DNA from: PCC-6802 sp943367755
GTDB taxonomy: Bacteria > Cyanobacteriota > Cyanobacteriia > Pseudanabaenales > Pseudanabaenaceae
NCBI GenBank assembly: GCA_943367755.1
Contig: CALRKB020000005.1
Span: forward strand, 62,001 to 126,000
Direction of reading: 5' to 3'
Length of the DNA stretch: 64,000 nt
The position numbers were made by a program, and so were the translations under genes. The notes beneath the pieces were generated by a model. That model searched no databases, was not told the origin of the DNA, and saw nothing but the letters and a program-made list of their open reading frames with translations. Below are positions 10,220 through 18,130 of the stretch, one piece after another (within the stretch, counting starts at the first letter, position 1; each line of letters opens with the position of its first letter).

Positions 10220-11461
10220 ATGGCTTCTAAACCTTATCTCATTTTTAACCTGGGCGACTCGCAATATGGCATTGATGCCAGTCTGGTCAAAGAAATTTTT
10301 CCCCTGCCAGAGCTTGAGTCTTTGCCCGAAGCTCCCACTGATATTATTGGCATCCTTAACCTGCGCGGAGAGGTTTTGCCTGTAATGCATCTGGCTCTAC
10401 GCCTGGGGCGCTCTGCCGCGTTATGTCAGCTCAGCAACCAGATTGTCGTCCTCGATTGGCAAGGCTTGCAGATCGGTATGGTTGTCGATCTGGTGCAGGA
10501 ACTGCAAACCATTGATGACACAACTGTGCAAGCACAACTAGATTATGGGCGGACAAATAATATTAATCCCGCTTTTATTGCTGGGATTGCCAAACGGGAA
10601 TCCGAACTGGTAGTACTGCTCGATCCTGAAAACTTGATTCGCCAGCCGGATCGAGTAGCAGCAATAATTTGGGAATCACAAATTCCCCAGGTAAAAGTCG
10701 AGCCAGAGGCGATCGCTTGGGGAGCAGAAATCGAATCCGAGAGCGCTGAGAGTGAAGAGAACAGCTTTGAGCAGATCTTTAAGGAAGATATCCAGGACGA
10801 TCTAGATCGTCTAGTTGAGACAGACTTCAATGTACCTGCTTTCTCTGTCCCTAAGTCGCAAGAAGTGGAATCTACCCTAAATACAGAAAATACAGATCCA
10901 CTGGGGAATTTCTACGATCGCTACTGCCCCCAGGCCACACTTGCGGATCGGACAATTTTTCGGCAGCGAGCTGAGAATTTACGCCTACCGCTAGTCAGCC
11001 TGACTGATTCCACAGGGCTATATCCCCTGGCAGTGGTCGCTCTGGGTGGAGAATATTTTGGCATCGATTTGACCGCAATCCAAGAATTTACCAGTATCCG
11101 CAACCTCACGCACATCCCTTGCTGTCCCAGTCACATTGTAGGCAACATGAACTTGCGGGGGGAAATTGTAACGCTAGTTGATATTCGCAGTGTGTTGAAT
11201 CTACCCACCGCCCCTGTGAAAGTAGGTAGCCAAACCGTTGTGGTACAGGTAAAGGATATCATAGCCGGTTTGCCAGTTGATGATGTTTCTGATGTCATGT
11301 ATGTGAATCTCACTGAGATTAAACCAGTCCCGATCGCGATCTCCGGCGAGCATGGGACATATTTGCAAGGCACGATCTCTCTATTTGATCGCACGCTGGG
11401 TATTTTAGACTTGACCAAAATGATGACCCAGGGCGAATTAGTTGTGGATACAGAAGTGTAA
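10220..11461 (+). CDS. cheW: tandem CheW-domain coupling protein
   Basis: A 413-aa protein with two CheW domains joined by an acidic linker (about 165-230). Domain 1 (about 4-155) begins YLIFNLGDSQYGIDASLVKE and contains GILNLRGEVLPV. Domain 2 (about 262-405) begins LAVVALGGEYFGIDLTAIQE and contains GNMNLRGEIVTLVDI. CheW couples chemoreceptors to CheA at the membrane. Most CheW proteins are single-domain and about 150-180 aa, so this one could bridge two receptor or kinase contacts. It is directly upstream of the MCP gene (100 nt), likely in one operon with MCP and CheA. Confidence 0.9.
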   Translation: MASKPYLIFNLGDSQYGIDASLVKEIFPLPELESLPEAPTDIIGILNLRGEVLPVMHLALRLGRSAALCQLSNQIVVLDWQGLQIGMVVDLVQELQTIDDTTVQAQLDYGRTNNINPAFIAGIAKRESELVVLLDPENLIRQPDRVAAIIWESQIPQVKVEPEAIAWGAEIESESAESEENSFEQIFKEDIQDDLDRLVETDFNVPAFSVPKSQEVESTLNTENTDPLGNFYDRYCPQATLADRTIFRQRAENLRLPLVSLTDSTGLYPLAVVALGGEYFGIDLTAIQEFTSIRNLTHIPCCPSHIVGNMNLRGEIVTLVDIRSVLNLPTAPVKVGSQTVVVQVKDIIAGLPVDDVSDVMYVNLTEIKPVPIAISGEHGTYLQGTISLFDRTLGILDLTKMMTQGELVVDTEV

Positions 11462-11561
11462 AAGCGTGGGGAAAGTAGCTTGATTTAAAGCTACAGCTAA
11501 AGTTCCAATTTGAAGTTCCGACTCGAAATCAAAAAACTACACAATTGAAGGAAATAAACAA

Positions 11562-13031
11562 ATGTCGAACATGTCCAACAAATCGAACAATGCAAATGCC
11601 AAGAAACAAAGCCTGAGAAATCGCCTCCTGGTTTCCTACTCAATTCCAATTGCGCTGCTAGTGGTTTTGTCTAGCGTTAGTGTGGCTGGTGTGTTCAGAA
11701 AGAATGCAATCAACAAGGAAGCTGACCAGGTTCAACAGTTAGCTCGCGATGCGAACGAGTCAACACTGGGTGCGTCTAGAATGGTGCGCAACGTGCGCGG
11801 TAATGTGTTATTCCCTAAAGATGCGAGTTATCGCAAGTCCTTCCAAGAAGGTTCGGATGTTTTCAGCGAGGCAGAAAAAGACATAGCTAGCCTGCCAGCA
11901 GGGAACAACCAAGCGAGTATAGAAACCCTCAAGTCAGAGGGTGAAAACCTTCGCAAAATTAGCGCTAATGTGTTCAATCTGCTCGATCAAGGTAGACTTG
12001 CGGAAGCGCTCTTAGCCACCAAGGAATTACGTCTAGCAGATATTGATAAGGCAAGGAATGAGATTCTGAAGAATACCGACGTTGCCGCCAAAAAATTAGC
12101 CGCAGACGAACAGTTTCTCGATCTACTACTGATTGCTGTTGTACTGTCCGGGACGGCGATCGCTGTGGGTAACGCTCTCTGGACTGCTGCTAACGTATCT
12201 AAATCTGTTAATGTCATTGGTGACGCCTCGAAGGGCGTGACATTTACTTCCTCTGAAATTGCTACCACAATCGAGCAACAAGAGCGCAACGTTGCTCAGC
12301 AAGCCAGCTCAGTGAATGAGACCACCACTACAATTGAAGAGTTAGGTGCTTCGTCGCGGATGGCGGCTGAGCAAGCAGATGCTTCGTCATCGGCAGCTCG
12401 TAACGCTCTTACCGTTGCAGAGGATGGACTAAAGGCCGTAGAGCGCACGACTGAAGGCTTGAATAATCTCAAAGAAAAGGTGCGGGCGATCGCCGAGCAA
12501 ATTATGAGCTTGAGCGAACAGACTGGACAAATTTCGGGCGTCACCTCATTGGTGTCTGACATCGCCAACCAAACTAACATGTTAGCGCTGAACGCTGCGG
12601 TAGAAGCTGCCAGAGCTGGTGAGAGTGGTAAAGGCTTTGCCGTGGTAGCCAGTGAAATCCGTAAGCTAGCTGACGAAAGCAAAAAATCCGCCGAGCGCAT
12701 TAACCAACTGGTTATGGACGTGCAGGCAGCGATGAACAGCACAGTGATGGTAACTGATGAAGGCACCAAAACCGCTAATACCAGCTTGCAACTAGCAGAA
12801 GGTACAGCGAATGCATTTAGCTCCGTAGTAGAATCGGTGAATAGCGTGTTCTTGAACAACCAGCAAATCGCTCTCAGTGCGAAACAGCAGGCAGTAGCTG
12901 TGCAGCAGGTGGTCTCGGCCATGAATGCAATTAACCTGGGTTCCAAAGAAACGGCACAGGGGATGTCACAAGTGATGTCGAGTACTGACGAGTTGAAGAC
13001 TGTGGCAAACAATCTAATGGCATTGATTTAG
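11562..13031 (+). CDS. methyl-accepting chemotaxis protein without a HAMP domain
   Basis: A 489-aa transmembrane receptor. TM1 lies at about 22-44, a roughly 140-residue periplasmic helical segment (45-185) follows, and TM2 is at about 186-209. The cytoplasmic coiled coil carries the MCP hairpin tip (DIANQTNMLALNAAVEAARA and GKGFAVVASEIRKLADES). No HAMP domain of about 50 residues fits between TM2 and the signalling helix, where SVNVIGDASKGV leads straight into it. Glu/Gln-rich helix stretches could be methylation sites for the CheB and CheR encoded downstream. There is no C-terminal CheR-docking pentapeptide. The start ATG has an AAGGAA ribosome-binding site. The ligand is unknown; no GAF or phytochrome-like photosensor is present, unlike PixJ. 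Confidence 0.93.
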   Translation: MSNMSNKSNNANAKKQSLRNRLLVSYSIPIALLVVLSSVSVAGVFRKNAINKEADQVQQLARDANESTLGASRMVRNVRGNVLFPKDASYRKSFQEGSDVFSEAEKDIASLPAGNNQASIETLKSEGENLRKISANVFNLLDQGRLAEALLATKELRLADIDKARNEILKNTDVAAKKLAADEQFLDLLLIAVVLSGTAIAVGNALWTAANVSKSVNVIGDASKGVTFTSSEIATTIEQQERNVAQQASSVNETTTTIEELGASSRMAAEQADASSSAARNALTVAEDGLKAVERTTEGLNNLKEKVRAIAEQIMSLSEQTGQISGVTSLVSDIANQTNMLALNAAVEAARAGESGKGFAVVASEIRKLADESKKSAERINQLVMDVQAAMNSTVMVTDEGTKTANTSLQLAEGTANAFSSVVESVNSVFLNNQQIALSAKQQAVAVQQVVSAMNAINLGSKETAQGMSQVMSSTDELKTVANNLMALI

Positions 13032-13071
13032 TCCTGCGATCGCTCAATCCCCAGCTAAGGCCATAATTACC

Positions 13072-15531
13072 ATGATCATAGAAGACGAAGAACTGCGAAG
13101 CCTCTATAAAGTAGCTAGCAGCGAACATATCCAAAAAATCGAAGCTGGTATCCTGCATCTGGAAAAGCATCCCCAGGATACCAACCGACTAGACGAAATG
13201 CTACGCGAGGCGCACTCTCTCAAAGGTGATTCGCGCATGTTAGGAGTCGGTGATGCCGAGACTCTGATTCACCAAATCGAAGAAATCTTCTCATCCATCA
13301 AAAAGGGAGAAACTAATCCAACTCCTGCTCTGTGCGATCGCCTCTATAAAGGCGTAGATGCCGTGAGCAAAATCGCCCATGAAGCGATTACAGGCGAACC
13401 CGCCAATGTCAAGATTTTCCATGTCTTGGCACAGTTAATGGGCGCGGATGCCGAAGATACGGAGGGCTCTGTTGCCACAACGGTTGCCGCACCCGCCGCA
13501 CTTGAATTTGGCGATCGCGTCCAGAATAAGAACGCAGAGGTTGATACCTTACTGGCTGAGTTCCTCAAAGAAACAGGTGGGCAATCTGCACAATCTCCAG
13601 AGGTTGATGCCTTACTGGCTGAGTTCCTCAGAGAGACAAGTGGTGAGAAATCCGCTCAACCAGCTCAACCTCCAGCGTCCGCACCTGTGGCGCAGCCCAT
13701 AGCCCCGCAGATGGAATCACCCCAACCAGTTGCCGAACCTGTTGGGAACACCGCAGGCAATGACAATTACCAGATCGATACACTGCGCGTAGAATCCTCT
13801 CGCCTGGATCGACTGCTCATACAGGCCAGCGAACTATTGGTGACTCAAGGTCGATTTGGCGATCGCACCAATGATATTCAAGCCATCCAGAACCTATGGC
13901 AAGAATGGGATCGTGAAGCTTTTGCCAGTCGTCTGGCTTTCGACGAACTGGAACGGCGTTTACAAGCACCAGAGCTGAAGTCCATTCGCAATTTCTATCA
14001 CCTCGCAGATCGGCGACTAGAGCAGCTAGGAGCTCTGGTTAACCAATTAAAAAATGCAGCCAGTGAAGATGTTGCCCGCCTAGAAATCGTTAGTAAAGAT
14101 CTGGAATCTGGTATCCGCACCATGCGCCAGATGCCGATGTCCACAATTTTCAGCTTATTGCCCAGATCGGTGCGGGATATCTCTAAGCAACTGGGCAAGG
14201 AAGTAGAGCTGATTGTTGAAGGGGGCGATATCCCTGCCGACAAGCAGATTCTCGAAGCGATGAAAGCTCCTCTCTCCCACCTGATCCGCAATGCCGTCGA
14301 TCACGGTATTGAATCACCCAAGGAGCGACAAGCCCAAGGGAAACCACCAACTGCCAAACTGCGACTGCGAGCGTATCAAAGTTCTAACTCTATCTGTATT
14401 GAAATCCAAGATGATGGGCGCGGTTTAGATATCGCCGCAATTAAACGCACTGCCCTGCAAATAGGATTGCACAGCGAAGCCGAACTCGCCACCATGACTA
14501 CCGCTCAAATTCAGTCACTGATCTTTGCCCCTGGATTCTCTACGCGGACAAGTGTTAGCGAGATCTCCGGCAGAGGTGTGGGTCTGGATGTAGTGCGGTC
14601 TAATGTGGAGCGCCTCAAGGGTGCGTTGCAAGTGGAGTCTACGCCTGGCAAAGGATGCTTATTCCGCCTCAGCTTAAATACAAATCTGGCCACCACCTAC
14701 GTTTCAATCGTGGAAGTGAACCAGACTACCTACGCTCTACCCTTAGAGTACGTGCAGACCATGATGCTGGTTTCGCCCCAAGAAATCTTTGCGATCGAAG
14801 GCAGTCAGACGATTACTTTTGATGGCGAACCGATCTCCGTTGTCTGGTTGGCCGATCTATTAGGCTTATCCGTCAAGGCACCAGCATCCACAAGCGGACT
14901 TAATACAGGTCTCAAAACCCTCCCATGCATCATCATGCAGATTGGCACAGAGCGCCTGGGCGTACTGGTGGATGCGCTGCTGGAGCAACAGGATATTGTG
15001 ATGAAACCCCAAAGCAAATTACTGAAGCGGGTGCGTAATATTGCCGGGGCGACCATCCGAGGCAACGGCGAAGTTTGCATGGTACTCAATCCCCAAGACT
15101 TATTTAAATCCGCAAAAATGGGTACCCTATCAGTAAGCGTGCAGGAGTTATCACAACAAGCGCAAATTAAACTCAAAATTTTGCTCTGTGATGATTCCAT
15201 TCCCATTCGCACCCAACTGAAGCGTATTCTCGAAGGAGCTGGCTATGATGTCACAGCGGCTGTCGATGGGCAGGATGGCTTTCGTAAACTGCGTGGGGGA
15301 AACTTCGATGCCGTTGTCTCTGATGTGCAAATGCCTAACCTGGATGGCTTAGGTCTAGCCGCCCAAATTCGTCAATTCCAAGAATATGAAGAGTTGCCAA
15401 TTATTCTGGTCACAACCCTAGCTTCAGAGGAGGATAAACGTCTCGGTGCCGATGCGGGTGCCAACGCCTACATTACCAAAGGCGATTTCGATCAACGTGT
15501 TCTATTAGATACCCTAAGGAGATTAATTTAA
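13072..15531 (+). CDS. cheA: hybrid chemotaxis histidine kinase CheA with C-terminal receiver
   Basis: An 819-aa kinase. The Hpt domain (1-110) has phospho-acceptor His48 in REAHSLKG. A Pro/Gln/Ala-rich linker (about 145-230) contains two copies of EVDxLLAEFLxET (156-168 and 177-189). Dimerisation and HATPase regions follow, with N box HLIRNAVDHGIE (403-414), DDGRGLD, FAPGFSTR and SGRGVGLDVV. A CheW-like regulatory domain spans about 540-690 and a CheY receiver about 700-819 (LLCDDS, VVSDVQMP). The layout matches PixL/PilL-type cyanobacterial CheA-CheY hybrids. It starts 40 nt after the MCP gene and ends 2 nt before the next receiver gene, so these genes are co-transcribed. Confidence 0.95.
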   Translation: MIIEDEELRSLYKVASSEHIQKIEAGILHLEKHPQDTNRLDEMLREAHSLKGDSRMLGVGDAETLIHQIEEIFSSIKKGETNPTPALCDRLYKGVDAVSKIAHEAITGEPANVKIFHVLAQLMGADAEDTEGSVATTVAAPAALEFGDRVQNKNAEVDTLLAEFLKETGGQSAQSPEVDALLAEFLRETSGEKSAQPAQPPASAPVAQPIAPQMESPQPVAEPVGNTAGNDNYQIDTLRVESSRLDRLLIQASELLVTQGRFGDRTNDIQAIQNLWQEWDREAFASRLAFDELERRLQAPELKSIRNFYHLADRRLEQLGALVNQLKNAASEDVARLEIVSKDLESGIRTMRQMPMSTIFSLLPRSVRDISKQLGKEVELIVEGGDIPADKQILEAMKAPLSHLIRNAVDHGIESPKERQAQGKPPTAKLRLRAYQSSNSICIEIQDDGRGLDIAAIKRTALQIGLHSEAELATMTTAQIQSLIFAPGFSTRTSVSEISGRGVGLDVVRSNVERLKGALQVESTPGKGCLFRLSLNTNLATTYVSIVEVNQTTYALPLEYVQTMMLVSPQEIFAIEGSQTITFDGEPISVVWLADLLGLSVKAPASTSGLNTGLKTLPCIIMQIGTERLGVLVDALLEQQDIVMKPQSKLLKRVRNIAGATIRGNGEVCMVLNPQDLFKSAKMGTLSVSVQELSQQAQIKLKILLCDDSIPIRTQLKRILEGAGYDVTAAVDGQDGFRKLRGGNFDAVVSDVQMPNLDGLGLAAQIRQFQEYEELPIILVTTLASEEDKRLGADAGANAYITKGDFDQRVLLDTLRRLI

Positions 15532-15533
15532 CC

Positions 15534-15947
15534 ATGGCTAACCCAATTAAAGTTTTTCTAGTCGAAGATTCTCAAGTTGCGCTGCAAATCCTCAAGAAGT
15601 TATTAGATTCCGCTCCAGAGTTAGAAGTTGTTGGTGTTGCCTATGATGGTGCTGAAGCTCTAGCAAAACTGCCTGGCGCTAACCCCGACGTGATTTGTAC
15701 TGACCTACAAATGCCAGGGATGGATGGTTTTGACTTTACCCAGAAAGTGATGTCCCAGTTCCCGCGACCAATTCTGGTAATTAGCAATGCCGTCCAATCT
15801 AGCGACATCGATAATATCTACAAACTCATGCAGCTCGGAGCTTTAGACTTCTTCCCCAAACCTACCACAGGTTCACCCACTGACTACGAAACGATGAAGG
15901 GCGCTTTAGTTACAAAGATTAGAGTACTTGCCTCTAAACGCATGTAG
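15534..15947 (+). CDS. stand-alone CheB-type receiver domain protein
   Basis: A 137-aa single receiver domain with VEDS acidic residues, phospho-acceptor Asp57 in ICTDLQMPGMDG, ISNAV in place of the usual Thr/Ser switch region, and FFPKP carrying the conserved Lys. It is much closer to the receiver of the CheB encoded 1.1 kb downstream (more than half of residues identical; both share PRPIL, ISNAVQS and PKP.TGSP) than to CheY or the CheA receiver. It ends where the CheB linker would start, and no methylesterase remnant follows. It may be a phosphate sink, an adaptation modulator, or an ancient CheB duplicate. The start is 2 nt after cheA, with GGAG inside the cheA end. Confidence 0.85.
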   Translation: MANPIKVFLVEDSQVALQILKKLLDSAPELEVVGVAYDGAEALAKLPGANPDVICTDLQMPGMDGFDFTQKVMSQFPRPILVISNAVQSSDIDNIYKLMQLGALDFFPKPTTGSPTDYETMKGALVTKIRVLASKRM

Positions 15948-16051
15948 TTAGAGCTTGATAATTTTGAGAACATGGCGATCGCCCTCTTACCTGAAATTTA
16001 GATCTGGGAAGGGGCGATTCCCTGTGGGATGCGAACCGTCGTCTTTTTCGA

Positions 16052-16897
16052 TTAGTTATTTTTAGTTTCTAGCCAGTCTGCTAGATCGGCAATGCTCGAA
16101 AAGTCAAGGATTGCCTCTCCAAGTGATTCTAGTTGCTCCAAAGATAAGCCTTGAATTCTTGCCTGTTGCAGATCGGGACTTAGAGAACCAAACTTATGCT
16201 TGATTAAGCGCCACACGAAATTAAGTGCTTCTTGCTGAAGCCCCTGCTGAAGCCCCCTTTCAGATGCCTCTTTTTCAATTTCCTGGTATATAACTGACTC
16301 TCGCATAATATCGTTCCTCAGTACTCTTTGAATTATATCCTTATCCATAACTAAACCCGCCAAGAGCGATGCGGAAGCCGCAATATTTCTTTGATCTTTC
16401 AGGTCTGATATGCTCTCGATTTCGCTAGCTACAGTTTGCAAAACACTCGTCTTGTCGTCGGTTTGGCTTAATACAGCAAAAGGTAGTAGCCCTGGAGAAT
16501 GCAAAAACACCTCAGTGGGCTGCTCCCAAAGCCTGATCACATCAAAATCATGGTGGGTTCGAGTTAGTTGAAAACTAGTTTCATACACCAGTGGCGAACT
16601 GGTTGGGCGTAAATAAATCACCACCTGACGCACTTCTTTGTTAGGGGCGCGGCGGTAAAAGCGCAGCCTATAGTCAGTAGAGCGAAAAGGCATCTCTGGA
16701 TCGGGATCGGTCTGAAACTCCAAATGCACTACTAGATCGTCAGACTCTAGCAAAATCAAGGCATCAGCTCGAATTGGTTCCACCAATAGCTCGGTTGGCT
16801 CCATCTTAGTTAGCTGTATGGGTTCGCCCAATATCCAGGCGGCAATATCGGCGGTAAATGTTTCAGCCAGGAATTTACAGGTGTTATCGTAGGACAT
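16052..16897 (-). CDS. Rpn-family PD-(D/E)xK nuclease with DUF4351 tail
   Basis: A 281-aa protein of the Rpn/YhgA-like (PDDEXK_2) family. The N-terminal part carries RADALILL and VHLEFQTDPDPEMPFR, giving the D...ExQ nuclease core, followed by YRLRFYRR. The C-terminus (about 215-275) matches DUF4351: KHKFGSLSPDLQQARIQGLS, then LESLGEAILDF. Such proteins are common accessory genes in cyanobacteria; Rpn relatives promote recA-independent recombination, and DUF4351 is a regulatory or dimerisation tail. It is the only minus-strand gene in the chemosensory cluster, placed between two paralogous receiver genes, which suggests later insertion. Confidence 0.85.
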   Translation of the reverse strand: MSYDNTCKFLAETFTADIAAWILGEPIQLTKMEPTELLVEPIRADALILLESDDLVVHLEFQTDPDPEMPFRSTDYRLRFYRRAPNKEVRQVVIYLRPTSSPLVYETSFQLTRTHHDFDVIRLWEQPTEVFLHSPGLLPFAVLSQTDDKTSVLQTVASEIESISDLKDQRNIAASASLLAGLVMDKDIIQRVLRNDIMRESVIYQEIEKEASERGLQQGLQQEALNFVWRLIKHKFGSLSPDLQQARIQGLSLEQLESLGEAILDFSSIADLADWLETKNN

Positions 16898-17008
16898 CGG
16901 GAGATCGCGCAGCTATTAAAAAGTACTGATTATATGACATGCGCTTGGTATTAAGATAAAGCTGAGATAATCTTAAACTAAATGCAGTTGCAATCACATC
17001 AAAACTGA

Positions 17009-18103
17009 ATGCCTTCATCACCAATTAAAGTCCTACTTGTTGAAGATTCCCCCATCGCGTTAGAAATTCTCCAGCGTATCCTCAGTGGCTCTGCGGATGT
17101 AAAAGTGGTTGGCACTGCCCACGATGGCAAACAAGCTCTGGATATGATTCCCAATACCCAGCCAGATGTGATTTGTGTAGACCTATTCATGGAGAAAATG
17201 GATGGATTGGAGTTGACTCGGCAGGTAATGGCGAAATATCCTCGCCCCATTCTGGCGATCAGTAATGCCGTGCAGAGTACGGATCAAGATAATATTTTTC
17301 GATTACTGCAAGCGGGGGCGGTTGATGTTTTCCCAAAACCCAAAACAGGTTCTCCATCTGATTATGAAAAAGTCAGGACTACCTTAATTGACAAGATTAA
17401 AGTCCTCTCTGGGGTAAGAGTGTTCACAAAACCTCTTAGAGATACAGGGGTTGCGGCTAAACCTGCGATCGCTACGGTTAGAACTGCTCCACCAATCAAT
17501 CTAAGGGATATATCCCAGAATCGGTTCAAAGTACTTGCGATTGGTGCTTCGACTGGAGGGCCAAATGCTTTTGGGAAAATCCTTAGCCACTTTCCAAATA
17601 ACTTCCCCATGCCAGTAATTTGCGCTCAGCACATCAGTGAAGGATTTTTAGAGGGGTTTGTAAACTGGTTAAATGTCCACTGTTCACTTAAAGTTAAAAT
17701 CGCTCAGGTGGGGGAAATACCACAGCAGGGAACCATCTATTTTGCTCCTGAGACACAACATCTAGAAATAGACTCGCGCGGGAAGTTCACCTACTCCAAA
17801 GATATCCAAGCGAATGCTTATCGCCCATCGATTACGACACTATTTAAGTCGATCGCTCGGTTCTATGGTGATACTTGTATGGCGGTGCTATTAACTGGAA
17901 TGGGCAATGATGGGGCAGAGGGGATGAAAGAAATTTGTGATGCTGGAGGATTGACAATCGCCCAGGATGAAAGCAGTAGCGTAATTTTTGGTATGCCCAA
18001 AGAAGCGATCGCCCTCGGTGCAGCGCGTTACGTATTACCCCTATCAGATATTGCATCATTTTTACTGAGCCAAGCATCTCGACATGCAAGTCGAAAGGAA
18101 TAA
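17009..18103 (+). CDS. cheB: chemotaxis protein-glutamate methylesterase CheB
   Basis: A 364-aa two-domain enzyme. The receiver (1-125) has VEDS and phospho-acceptor Asp58 in ICVDLF. A linker leads to the methylesterase domain (about 170-360) with IGASTGGP (catalytic Ser), CAQHIS (catalytic His) and LLTGMGNDGAEGM (catalytic Asp). CheB removes methyl groups from receptor glutamates, and phosphorylation by CheA activates it. Its gene is followed 27 nt later by cheR. Full cheB/cheR pairs are uncommon beside cyanobacterial phototaxis operons. Start ATG at 17009. Confidence 0.95.
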   Translation: MPSSPIKVLLVEDSPIALEILQRILSGSADVKVVGTAHDGKQALDMIPNTQPDVICVDLFMEKMDGLELTRQVMAKYPRPILAISNAVQSTDQDNIFRLLQAGAVDVFPKPKTGSPSDYEKVRTTLIDKIKVLSGVRVFTKPLRDTGVAAKPAIATVRTAPPINLRDISQNRFKVLAIGASTGGPNAFGKILSHFPNNFPMPVICAQHISEGFLEGFVNWLNVHCSLKVKIAQVGEIPQQGTIYFAPETQHLEIDSRGKFTYSKDIQANAYRPSITTLFKSIARFYGDTCMAVLLTGMGNDGAEGMKEICDAGGLTIAQDESSSVIFGMPKEAIALGAARYVLPLSDIASFLLSQASRHASRKE

Positions 18104-18130
18104 ACATATAGCATTAAGGACTGCGCAGTC

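Noticed and set aside
12296..13012. Long minus-strand open frame (238 codons) opposite the MCP gene
   Set aside because: It is the antisense frame of a strongly coding MCP region with biased codon use; no ribosome-binding site or protein family.
16052..16897. Possible transposase
   Set aside because: The family is Rpn/PDDEXK with a DUF4351 tail; no inverted terminal repeats or IS structure found around it.
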